A DNA stretch of 8,139 bases from Bacteroidota bacterium (GCA_024280195.1 JAJRQP010000114.1:1-8139), one strand, 5' to 3'. Shown: positions 1 to 7,047, numbered from the stretch's first letter. Made by a program: numbers and translations. The notes: a model not told the origin generated them from the letters alone.

Positions 1-962
1 GCATTAAAAACTTGTTGATTTCCATTACAGTCTGAAACAGTTAAAGTTCCTGTTGTTGGTTGATTAACAAATTGAACTTCACCTGTAATATCAAAAGTAT
101 TATCAATAGGTTGACATGCTCCGATGTTGACCGAGAATGAACTGATGAGGCAGGTTAATCCACAATTATTGACAGTAATTGTGGTAGTTGCAGAAGTTGA
201 TGCTGGACACATTGGGTTTCCTGTTGAGGAATTAACCGTATAAGTAACTGTTCCTGTAGCAGAAGGCGTGGCGATAACATTTGCGCCATTAGTAGTATTT
301 AAATCAGGATTTGCATTCCAAGTATAAGTTCCATCACCACCTAATGCGGTTAAGTTAATTGGATCTCCTAAACAAATAGTCGCAGCTGTAGGAGTCACCG
401 ATACGGGTACCGAAATACCTGTATTAGCACCAATTACATAATCAACTAAATCTCCGGCAAAACCATCAATCATTATATAATAAGTATTCCCTGGAACTAA
501 TCCTGAAGCAGAAACGTTTGTAGGAGCACCACCATTCGGAGGTATTTGCTGACAGTAATAAGAATTTACAAGATCATTACCACATGATGGAGTGTCAAAA
601 ATTATTAATTGAATTCCATCACCAAAAGTTGAAGCAGTAATCCAAACGTCAAATGATATTGTGGTTGCATCAGCAACGAAGCTGAGATAAGAATCATTTT
701 CAACCGAGCCACAAAATTCTCCAATTAATCCTGTAGCAGGACAAGATCCTAACCCTAGAAACCCGCAACCCAATAAACTACCTGTACTCCCCCATGCATC
801 AGGAGTATAAGTATTCGTGTTGCCACAATACCCATTTAAATCACAAATAGGAGTAGCAGTAGCACAGGTTTCACCTGCTGCAGGGTTTGCTGCGCAAGGA
901 GGTTGTGAATAAATAAAAAGAGAAAGGAAAAAAGTAAAGCACGCAATTAATAGAGTTTTCAT
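1..962 (-). CDS. Large secreted Cys-rich surface protein, N-terminal part (runs off the left edge)
   Basis: The frame opens at ATG (962-960) and stays open for 320 codons to the window edge, so the C-terminus is missing. Residues 1-19 form a signal peptide (MKTLLIACFTFFLSLFIYS) with probable cleavage before Gln20. Residues 23-180 form a Cys-rich domain with the motifs ETCATATPIC and DLNGYCGN, followed by a beta-rich part ending GLVPGNTYYIMIDGF, which resembles pre-peptidase-like or CUB-like modules of Bacteroidota surface proteins. Residues about 185-267 look like a PKD/Ig-like domain (TICLGDPINLTALGGDGTYTW). From about 271 a further module begins, with TFDITGEVQFVNQPTTGTLT, a type often repeated in tandem. 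There are 15 cysteines after the signal peptide, consistent with disulfides outside the cell. Proteins built this way usually end in a type IX sorting or gliding-motility-associated C-terminal domain; that end is outside the window, so this is inference. The start overlaps the stop of the small exported-protein gene (ATGA), so the two are probably translationally coupled. The exact role (adhesin, enzyme or structural) cannot be told. Confidence 0.85.
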   Translation of the reverse strand, partial: MKTLLIACFTFFLSLFIYSQPPCAANPAAGETCATATPICDLNGYCGNTNTYTPDAWGSTGSLLGCGFLGLGSCPATGLIGEFCGSVENDSYLSFVADATTISFDVWITASTFGDGIQLIIFDTPSCGNDLVNSYYCQQIPPNGGAPTNVSASGLVPGNTYYIMIDGFAGDLVDYVIGANTGISVPVSVTPTAATICLGDPINLTALGGDGTYTWNANPDLNTTNGANVIATPSATGTVTYTVNSSTGNPMCPASTSATTTITVNNCGLTCLISSFSVNIGACQPIDNTFDITGEVQFVNQPTTGTLTVSDCNGNQQVFN

Positions 963-1357
963 TTCGATAGTAGTTTAATTCGTTTCTCAATATAAGCTAG
1001 GATTTCAGAATTTAATGAATAAGATTCAATTCTTACTTTATAGATAAACCTTTCTCTCTGTCTTGTTAAATCAGACATCTCCATTTTATCAATCATATTA
1101 AAAGCAAGTGATAAAGAGTCTTTATAGTTAGAAGGCATACCTAACTGTTGAACTTGATTTTTATCAGTAAGGTTTGTACTTTGAGTAGCTATATTTTTCT
1201 TCTCAATTTGATTTGAATCACTTTGAGAAATAACGCCTTTTGAAAAAATCAAAAGTGCAAGAAGTAGAAGTGAATTTTTCAATGCTATAGATTTATTAAG
1301 ATGTATTATATTATATATAAACCACAATTTACTAAAAAGGTTGCTTTTTAAAGACAT
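959..1357 (-). CDS. Small exported protein of unknown function, coupled to the surface-protein gene
   Basis: This 132-codon frame is not a family I recognise. It has a hydrophobic stretch at residues 29-38 (SLLLLALLIF) followed by SKGVISQ, which reads as a signal peptide cut before Gln45. The mature part (about 88 residues) is polar, with a Gln/Asn/Thr-rich linker (45-72) and a probably helical C-terminal half rich in Arg, Lys and Glu (83-132), and no cysteine. With the ATG start the n-region is unusually long (about 28 residues). An in-frame TTG at 1282-1280 would give a compact signal peptide (MKNSLLLLALLIF...) and a 107-residue protein, so the start is uncertain. Its TGA stop overlaps the ATG of the downstream surface protein by 4 bases, the arrangement of a translationally coupled pair. 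A periplasmic or surface accessory of that protein is possible but unproven. Confidence 0.7.
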   Translation of the reverse strand: MSLKSNLFSKLWFIYNIIHLNKSIALKNSLLLLALLIFSKGVISQSDSNQIEKKNIATQSTNLTDKNQVQQLGMPSNYKDSLSLAFNMIDKMEMSDLTRQRERFIYKVRIESYSLNSEILAYIEKRIKLLSK

Positions 1358-1816
1358 TATTATTCAACAAATAGGAAAACATCCCCATTTAACGATAAAA
1401 GAGGACACTTAATCGGATAAATTCAATAGAAGAAATAAAATGTTTCTGGGATTTTTATTTTAATCAACTCTCACCAATTCAAACTCTTCTTGCTCAATGA
1501 TAAAGACATTCGAATTTTCGTAACCATCCTTCTTAGAAATTTACTCCATCTCAAATTCATTCATAAGCAGGGTTGGATTGAATTCTTCCAAGAAAAACTC
1601 ACTGCAAAAATGAAACAAGACATCGTAACCTTGAACCGCCATTTTTGGCAAGTCTGTTTTATAAGCAGAACGGTACCATTTATTCAAGATTTGAACAAAA
1701 TGATGGTTTATTTTAAGAGGGAGATAAGAATAAAGGAGCTAAGAAGGGAAATTTACTCTTGTTAGTATTATGAATTATTGAAACTGACTTTTGATAAAAA
1801 GAACGAAGAAAGAGTT
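1358..1816. other. 459-bp interval without an intact gene
   Basis: This stretch separates the large outer-membrane gene from the small exported-protein gene. About 280 bp of it (1460-1741) is a decayed coding remnant on the minus strand, described separately. The 102 bp at 1358-1459 are A/T-rich and should carry the promoter of the small-protein/surface-protein pair, but I found no clear match to the Bacteroidota -7 TAnnTTTG box. The 75 bp at 1742-1816, just after the outer-membrane gene, hold only weak hairpins, such as CTTTT-TATC-AAAAG read on the minus strand, and no convincing intrinsic terminator. A plus-strand open frame at 1490-1765 starts with TTG, has no ribosome-binding site and lies codon-for-codon opposite the remnant, so it is not called as a gene. 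Confidence 0.6.
1460..1741 (-). pseudogene. Decayed C-terminal fragment of a periplasmic-binding-protein-like gene
   Basis: Reading the minus strand in the frame that ends at TAA (1462-1460) gives a protein-like sequence of about 91 residues interrupted by one TAA (1543-1541) and bounded upstream by an in-frame TAG (1741-1739). The 65 codons before the internal stop include NKWYRSAYKTD and PKMAVQGYDVLFHF; the 26 after it include KDGYENSNVFIIEQEEFELV and end VRVD. The PxxxAxQGYD segment and the GYEN-x-VFII-x-FELV tail are what I recall from the C-terminal lobe of type I periplasmic-binding domains, seen in Bacteroidota in amino-acid-ABC-substrate-like or LysM-containing proteins. This match is from memory, not a search. 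There is no start codon context, signal peptide or N-terminal lobe, so most of the gene has been lost. It lies 75 bp after the outer-membrane gene and on the same strand, so it may once have been the last gene of that operon. Confidence 0.6.
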
Positions 1817-4800
1817 CTAGAAAAATGCTCGGACTTCCATTCCGCCGGCGTGGATGATTTTGTTGTTTTCTGATTTACGTCCGTTGTACTGGAAGGATAG
1901 TTGCAAATTCTTAGAAATGGATCTTTGATAACCAACATTCCACGTGTAATTGGTGCCTGGTTTTAATCCTTCTAACATTTCAAAGCCGAGCGCTGAATTC
2001 TGTACCCCGAGGTATTCAATTTGAACCAATTTAAATCCTCCTTGTAAACTTCCTTTCTCTAATTGGTTGTACTTAAAAGTTGTTCCAATTTCAAGAACCG
2101 AAGAGACGTCTCCACCAAACAAATCACTGTTTCTTTTTTCAGAAACACGACCGTCTAAAGTTACTCTAAACACCGTATTTGGTTGGTAAATAAAGCTAGG
2201 TTCTATGAAGTAATATTTGAGTTCGTAGTCTCGACCAGAAATATAGTCGGCACGTGCGTTCTTTCCTCCTAGCTTAGCCGATGCTTTGATTGAGAATTTC
2301 TTGCGAATGTTCCATCGAAAAGAGAGTTGATTGTAATTATTAGATCTAGAATCAAACCCACTTGCAAGGAGTGTTTTACTCGTTACATCATTAAAGGTAT
2401 ATTCTGCACTAAAAACACTAGATATCCGATTGAAAAAAAGTGTATTTCTCAGGTTGGAAGTCGTAGAGATTAAATTGGTATCGTTGATGCTTCCAACAAA
2501 AGGATTAAACGCTTCGTTGCCATCAAAGAAACTTGTTTTGTGTTTGATTCTTGCTCTTGCTTGATCAGAGAATTTAGACAAGACTTTCAAGATGCCTTTC
2601 TTTGAAGACCATATTCTCTCTGGCCTCCAGTAGATTGATTGATTGTATTCATTCGAATAAGTTTTAACATATTGATTACTTGGGGTAAACACACGAATAT
2701 AGCTTGCTTGGTCAGCGAATTGTGCAATTTCAAATTCATTGAGGTCTTTTACTCCGTCGCTATTATAATCAATCCAAGTATAGATTCCTTGCCCTGTATT
2801 GACTTGTATGTACAAGAATTCTTTCTTCAGTTCCAAACCAGAACCAACCTCGTAAAAAGTACTTAGAGACAGCGCATTTTTGAACAAGCGAATGGAATGT
2901 TCTACCCTTCCTAAAATTGTGCTTTCTGGTGTTTGGTTGGCTAAAACAGAATCAATAATTGCTAATTCACGGTAACTTCCGATTAAGTTCAACTTCTGAT
3001 TTTTCCAATTCTTAAAACGCAACTCCCCTCCTATTGATTTTGCTTTCGCAATCGGAATTAATCGTGTGCTATCAGAACGTTTATCATATCTTTCTCTGTA
3101 GAATACTCGGTATTCATTTTTTGCAGAATCACTGTTTGCAACATAGATTTGATAATCGTAGAATTGATAACTATTTGTTTGCAAAAAACCTTTATTAAAA
3201 CGATTCAATTCATGGTCATCTTTGTAACCGATTTTAATCCTTCCTAACTTCTGCGAAAAGTCAGAGCGATGCCGAATGAACTCATTCTGTTCTGCTGTCT
3301 TACTTGATAAATAACTAGCATCCCATACACCAGAAAAACCTCGTTGATTCCATCTACCGTTTAAAGCTCCACGCAAACCTTCGTAATCGCCACCAATCAC
3401 ATAAGATTGACCTTCTAAATTGAGGTTTCCATACTTGCGATTGATGAAGTTTGTTCCAACGGTTGATGCAACCTGATGACCTTGAAAGCCCTTATTTCGT
3501 GTATTCCAATCTCTATCAAATTCTACGGCACGATATTGCTGAATGGGAGAAAAATATTGATCTCTTGCTTCTATTTCTAATTTCGTTCGCATAATCCACG
3601 AAGGCAGAGAGTCTTTGCTCAAATACACATCTCCTGTCAACCTTGAACGTCCTGCAAAACTTTTATCATCCTTTGCATCGAATCGTGAGAATGTATTGAT
3701 ATCATTCTTGGAGTATGCCAATTCTGTATACAACTTTAATTTTTTCGTAATCGCAATATCAACACCAGAAGTTACCATTTGTTTTTGCTTCGGTGTAATA
3801 ATCAATCGTGAAGGAGCATAATCACCTTGTGACACTCCTCCAATTGGCGCTACCCATTTATAGACCTTTCCAAGCGCATTGAAATGACTAAAAACGTAAT
3901 CTCCATTTCCTGCTCCGACAAACTCAAACGTTGCTCTGAAATATGCAGAATCTGTAGATGCAGTGTATAGAAGAACAGAATCAATTCCTAAAGAATCAAT
4001 TAACGCATATAAATTCTGATTCTCAAAATAACCTATAGAATCGACACTTGAAATTCTTGCTAAATCCAAGGTGTCACCAATACTTGCCAATTGCTTCTTC
4101 TGACTAAGGGACAAATCTTGTTGCAGTGATTGATTCTTGGCATCTTGTTCAGAATAAGCATTGAACCAAAACTTCATTTTTTCAGAAGAATAAGTCGTGG
4201 ATGTCTGAAATAAAGAGCGGGCATAATTCTGGTCTGAGTACTGAAATTCAACGACAATTCTACGGTCTTTGGTAATAAGGTTTCTAGAGGTAAACGTAAC
4301 CTCTGCAGTATTATAATTGATTACGTAATCATATGCTTGCCCCCTTTCTAGTAACTTCCCGTCAATGTACACTTTTTCTGTTCCTGCAAGAACAATAATA
4401 AAGGGTTCATTCTCTCGACCTTTTAAACGATACGGGCCTTGATTGCCTTCTACCCCTTGAATAATTTGCCTTCTAAATTTTCCTTTTGACAGTGCGCCAC
4501 TAACTTGTGTTTTCCAAACCTTTGCTGTATCAGCCGTCCATTGGTAATCAATGGTTAATCCTTGTGCACGTTTATTATAGGTCATAAAATACCCTGCAGG
4601 TTTCTTCAACCAGAAGTTACCAGCTATCATTCTGAAACGATCGTTGTAAACTTGAATAAACACTTGATCAAATTCTTGTAATTTATTGGTGTTTCCATCC
4701 GCTTGAATGGGGAGATTATCATCTGTCACAGAAGCGAGTAACTTTAAGTTAGGAGCAATGTTTCCAGACAATTCAAGATTCAAAGATGAGTTAACGCCTA

Positions 4801-5251
4801 AATCTTGGTTATTACCAAAAGAAATTCCACGAGAAATACTACCCGACTTATGTAAACTAGAACCTCCAAAGACATCTACATTCTGATTAGTTGTTGTTAT
4901 CAGAAAACGATCTCGAAAACCTTTTTCTTTAGTAAATAGCATAGATGTATCTCTCGTTTGATAGACTTTAGATAAATCCATTGGAAGAACACGGTACTTC
5001 GTTGATAATTCTCCCCCGCAATCCGATTCTAAAAACAATTTAGAAGAGGCATAATCTAATTTATAATTATCTTTTGCAACTAGCTTTCCATTGCAGAATA
5101 ATTCAAAAGAATTGGGATAAACACTCAGAGAATCGAGTTGAATGGTATCAGACATCGTTATTACTTTCTCACGTAAACTAGATGTTTGCGCACGTGAAAT
5201 ACTAGCACTTGCAAGCAGTAGGATGAGTAATATTTGATGTTTGAAATACAT
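1817..5251 (-). CDS. Large exported protein, probable outer-membrane beta-barrel (Bacteroidota family of unknown function)
   Basis: This 1,144-residue protein starts with a clear signal peptide (MYFKHQILLILLLASASISRA, likely cut before Gln22). The mature protein has only two cysteines, C53 and C78, close enough for a disulfide. Residues 136-230 carry the motifs KSGSISRGISFGNNQDLG, DDNLPIQADGNTNKLQEFD and GNFWLKKPAGYF, which I associate with a conserved Bacteroidota outer-membrane family distantly reminiscent of parts of SprA. Residues 284-337 hold a beta-rich module (GTEKVYIDGKLLERGQAYDY, then INYNTAEVTF). An EF-hand-like calcium loop, DYNSDGVKDLNE, lies at 828-839. The rest alternates polar and aromatic residues, as in transmembrane beta-strands, and the chain ends in EVRAFF with a terminal Phe, typical of outer-membrane barrels. 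It follows the tatA-like gene after 58 bp and is probably co-transcribed. The start is the only ATG before a good signal peptide. Function unknown; a barrel or surface role is inferred. Confidence 0.85.
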   Translation of the reverse strand: MYFKHQILLILLLASASISRAQTSSLREKVITMSDTIQLDSLSVYPNSFELFCNGKLVAKDNYKLDYASSKLFLESDCGGELSTKYRVLPMDLSKVYQTRDTSMLFTKEKGFRDRFLITTTNQNVDVFGGSSLHKSGSISRGISFGNNQDLGVNSSLNLELSGNIAPNLKLLASVTDDNLPIQADGNTNKLQEFDQVFIQVYNDRFRMIAGNFWLKKPAGYFMTYNKRAQGLTIDYQWTADTAKVWKTQVSGALSKGKFRRQIIQGVEGNQGPYRLKGRENEPFIIVLAGTEKVYIDGKLLERGQAYDYVINYNTAEVTFTSRNLITKDRRIVVEFQYSDQNYARSLFQTSTTYSSEKMKFWFNAYSEQDAKNQSLQQDLSLSQKKQLASIGDTLDLARISSVDSIGYFENQNLYALIDSLGIDSVLLYTASTDSAYFRATFEFVGAGNGDYVFSHFNALGKVYKWVAPIGGVSQGDYAPSRLIITPKQKQMVTSGVDIAITKKLKLYTELAYSKNDINTFSRFDAKDDKSFAGRSRLTGDVYLSKDSLPSWIMRTKLEIEARDQYFSPIQQYRAVEFDRDWNTRNKGFQGHQVASTVGTNFINRKYGNLNLEGQSYVIGGDYEGLRGALNGRWNQRGFSGVWDASYLSSKTAEQNEFIRHRSDFSQKLGRIKIGYKDDHELNRFNKGFLQTNSYQFYDYQIYVANSDSAKNEYRVFYRERYDKRSDSTRLIPIAKAKSIGGELRFKNWKNQKLNLIGSYRELAIIDSVLANQTPESTILGRVEHSIRLFKNALSLSTFYEVGSGLELKKEFLYIQVNTGQGIYTWIDYNSDGVKDLNEFEIAQFADQASYIRVFTPSNQYVKTYSNEYNQSIYWRPERIWSSKKGILKVLSKFSDQARARIKHKTSFFDGNEAFNPFVGSINDTNLISTTSNLRNTLFFNRISSVFSAEYTFNDVTSKTLLASGFDSRSNNYNQLSFRWNIRKKFSIKASAKLGGKNARADYISGRDYELKYYFIEPSFIYQPNTVFRVTLDGRVSEKRNSDLFGGDVSSVLEIGTTFKYNQLEKGSLQGGFKLVQIEYLGVQNSALGFEMLEGLKPGTNYTWNVGYQRSISKNLQLSFQYNGRKSENNKIIHAGGMEVRAFF

Positions 5252-5264
5252 TCGTACGAATGTA
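5247..5264. promoter_or_regulatory. 18-bp perfect palindrome covering the start codon of the large outer-membrane gene
   Basis: The sequence TACATTCGTACGAATGTA is identical to its own reverse complement over all 18 bases. The ATG of the downstream minus-strand gene (5251-5249) lies in the 3' arm as seen in the transcript. As RNA it can fold into a 7-bp stem with a GUAC loop that buries the start codon. It could instead be a dimeric repressor site. The symmetry is seen directly; either function is inference. It lies in the 58-bp spacer between the tatA-like gene and the large gene and extends into codon 2. Confidence 0.45.
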
Positions 5265-5309
5265 CAACGGAGAAAAGAGAATTTTCTTGTTTTGAAGTTT
5301 TATTTTTCT

Positions 5310-5708
5310 CTACTCACTTCCTAAATCCTGTTCTGATTCAGTTGACTGAGAGTTTTCCAGCTTAATAGGCTCTACAGATTGCTCCACTTCTGGTAGAATA
5401 GAATCTGGTTTTCTTTTCGGCTCGTACTTCATCGCTGAATCAATATCTACTGCCATTTGGTCTAATGGTTTTTGAATATCATTCGCTGTTTCTTCTATGA
5501 TTCCTTTTAGGTTTAAATCTTTCTTAATATCCATTCCTGATTTTTTAATCTCAGATTGAATATCTGCAGAAGCATCTTTAATTTGGCGAATTGTTCTACC
5601 AAATGTTCTTGCAAGCGTTGGAATACTCTTTGAACCGAAGAAAATCAGTACAAAAACCAAAATCAGAAGAATTTCTGAACCTGCAATATCGTTGAAGATT
5701 AGAATCAT
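5310..5708 (-). CDS. tatA: Sec-independent protein translocase subunit TatA/TatB-like
   Basis: This 132-residue protein has the TatA/TatB (MttA/Hcf106) plan: a short periplasmic N-terminus, one transmembrane helix (about 12-24, EILLILVFVLIFF), a Phe-Gly hinge (F24-G25) followed by SKSIP with Pro30, an amphipathic helix (about 31-60, LARTFGRTIRQIKDASADIQ) and a long acidic, probably disordered tail to residue 132. TatA oligomers form the pore through which TatC delivers folded proteins with a twin-arginine signal across the inner membrane. Glu12 at the start of the transmembrane helix recalls the polar residue found there in TatA (Gln) and TatB (Glu), so in a species with a single such protein it may serve both roles. 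TatC is not in this window. The gene sits between the thioesterase (52-bp gap) and the outer-membrane gene (58-bp gap), all on the same strand. The ATG start places the helix at the usual distance from the N-terminus. Confidence 0.92.
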   Translation of the reverse strand: MILIFNDIAGSEILLILVFVLIFFGSKSIPTLARTFGRTIRQIKDASADIQSEIKKSGMDIKKDLNLKGIIEETANDIQKPLDQMAVDIDSAMKYEPKRKPDSILPEVEQSVEPIKLENSQSTESEQDLGSE

Positions 5709-5760
5709 GTTGCGAAGTTAACTAAAAAAGAATTTAGGCAAAAGCGTAGAGTGAATTAGT

Positions 5761-6207
5761 TTAAGTTAACTCTTGAAATCCTGCTTTCGATGCTGGATAA
5801 GCATTAAAGGTCCCTGTAGCTGTCGCAATTAATTTATTATTTTGATTTCTAATTTCACCTTCTACAAAGAGAATTCTTTTACCACTTTTAATAATCTTAG
5901 CTGTTGCAACCATAGTGTCGCCAAGAAGGCCTGGAGCAATAAACGAGAGTTTCATCTCTAGAGTTGAAACAACTTTATTATCTCTTATCACTTCTGATAA
6001 AGCACAAACTCCCATTGTTGCATCCATGAGGGCACTAATTGAGCCTCCATGAGCAGCAATGGGAGTTGCTAAATGCTTTTCTGTAATTGTCATTTTATAT
6101 TCTACTTCTCCATGACTGACTATTCTAAATTCCATTCCTAGTTCTCTGCCGAAATTATTCGCTTCTTTATAACCGAGAACTATTGGATGATTTAGTAAGT
6201 CTTTCAT
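5761..6207 (-). CDS. PaaI-family hotdog-fold thioesterase
   Basis: This 148-residue protein has the length and motif pattern of single-domain PaaI/YbgC-like hotdog thioesterases, cytoplasmic enzymes that hydrolyse acyl-CoA esters to free acid and CoA. The signature AHGGSISALMDATMG is at residues 52-66, with H53-G54-G55 and the expected acidic residue D62 nine residues after His, matching the HGG(x)6D active-site helix. The following beta-strands (STLEMKLSFIAP at 81-92, VEGEIRNQNNKLIATATGTF at 115-134) complete the hotdog sheet. No signal peptide or membrane segment is present. The acyl-CoA substrate cannot be predicted. It starts 9 bp after the stop of the MscS-like gene, so the two are very likely co-transcribed, and is followed after 52 bp by the tatA-like gene. 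Its link to the envelope genes around it is unclear; clearing acyl-CoA made during lipid turnover is only a guess. Confidence 0.92.
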   Translation of the reverse strand: MKDLLNHPIVLGYKEANNFGRELGMEFRIVSHGEVEYKMTITEKHLATPIAAHGGSISALMDATMGVCALSEVIRDNKVVSTLEMKLSFIAPGLLGDTMVATAKIIKSGKRILFVEGEIRNQNNKLIATATGTFNAYPASKAGFQELT

Positions 6208-6216
6208 GTGTAGAAA

Positions 6217-7047
6217 TTAAGCTTCTTTTTGAACATGAACATCCATTTGAGGAAACGGAATAGATAATCCTGCTGCTTCAAATTCATTGTAAACACGCTC
6301 GTGCATGTCAAAAAACACACCCCAATAGTCAGTATGATTCACCCAAGCTCTTGTTGTAATATTTACAGAAGAATCTCCTAATTCTCCCAAACCAACAAAA
6401 GGTGCAGGATTTTTCAAAATTCTTTCATCTTCATTGATAAATTTCATCAATAATTCTTTCGCAACTTTTAAATCATCACCATACGCTATTCCAAACACCA
6501 TATCAACACGTCTATTTTCTGCTTTGGTATAATTGACAATTGTCCCATTAGCAACTGCTCCATTCGCAAGAATGATAACTTTATTGTCAAGTGTTGAAAG
6601 AATAGTGTTAAAAATTAGCACTTCTTTTACGACCCCTTCTTCACCTTGCATGTTTACGTAGTCACCGATTTTAAATGGTTTGAAAAATAAAATCATAACT
6701 CCACCTGCAAAATTTGAAAGTGTCCCTGAGAATGCCATACCTATTGCGAAACCAGCAGCACCAAGAATCGCAATAAATGAAGTCATTTCAATTCCCAATT
6801 GACCAATTGCGACAATAACAACCATGATTTTCAAGCCCATTCCAGCAAGACTAGAGATGAAGCTTGTTAAACTTGCATCAGTTTTCTTTTTATGAAGCAT
6901 CTTCGTAACACTTTTGGATACTCTCTTTGCTATCCAAAAACCAATAAATAATATTGCTGCTGCAATCGCAAGGTTAACTGCATTACTAACAATAAGGTTC
7001 CATAATTCACCTTTTCCCATTCCTAACCAAGATTCTATTTTGTTCAT
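6217..7047 (-). CDS. mscS: MscS-type small-conductance mechanosensitive ion channel
   Basis: I place the start at ATG 7047-7045, giving 276 residues (E. coli MscS has 286). It is preceded by an A/G-rich run (AAAAAAAAGAAAG) suited to Bacteroidota initiation; an upstream in-frame ATG at 7116 would add 23 residues that do not resemble the family and would fill the whole divergent spacer. Transmembrane helices lie at about 16-40, 62-87 and 92-125. The third contains the pore-lining signature GAAGFAIGMAFSGTLSNFAG (97-116), then FFKPFKIGDYV (121-131), the conserved turn into the cytoplasmic beta domain. The cytoplasmic vestibule follows and ends IPFPQMDVHV (263-272). Such channels sit in the inner membrane and open on increased bilayer tension to release solutes after hypoosmotic shock. 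This is the first gene of the minus-strand run and is divergent from the DUF218 gene. Confidence 0.93.
   Translation of the reverse strand: MNKIESWLGMGKGELWNLIVSNAVNLAIAAAILFIGFWIAKRVSKSVTKMLHKKKTDASLTSFISSLAGMGLKIMVVIVAIGQLGIEMTSFIAILGAAGFAIGMAFSGTLSNFAGGVMILFFKPFKIGDYVNMQGEEGVVKEVLIFNTILSTLDNKVIILANGAVANGTIVNYTKAENRRVDMVFGIAYGDDLKVAKELLMKFINEDERILKNPAPFVGLGELGDSSVNITTRAWVNHTDYWGVFFDMHERVYNEFEAAGLSIPFPQMDVHVQKEA

Noticed and set aside
1490..1765. Plus-strand open frame of 91 codons
   Set aside because: It starts with TTG, lacks a ribosome-binding site, resembles no protein, and lies exactly in register opposite a decayed minus-strand coding sequence that does look like a protein.
1770..1819. 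Possible terminator after the outer-membrane gene
   Set aside because: Only 4-5-bp stems such as CTTTT/AAAAG and GAAC/GTTC are present, with no G/C-rich stem followed by a T-run on the minus strand.
2639..2866. Plus-strand open frame within the large outer-membrane gene
   Set aside because: It lies wholly inside a long, convincing minus-strand gene and shows no family features. The same applies to the frame at 3615-3821.
5709..5760. Separate promoter for the tatA-like gene
   Set aside because: No acceptable TAnnTTTG box with a TTTG about 20 bp upstream could be found, so read-through from the thioesterase is the simpler explanation.
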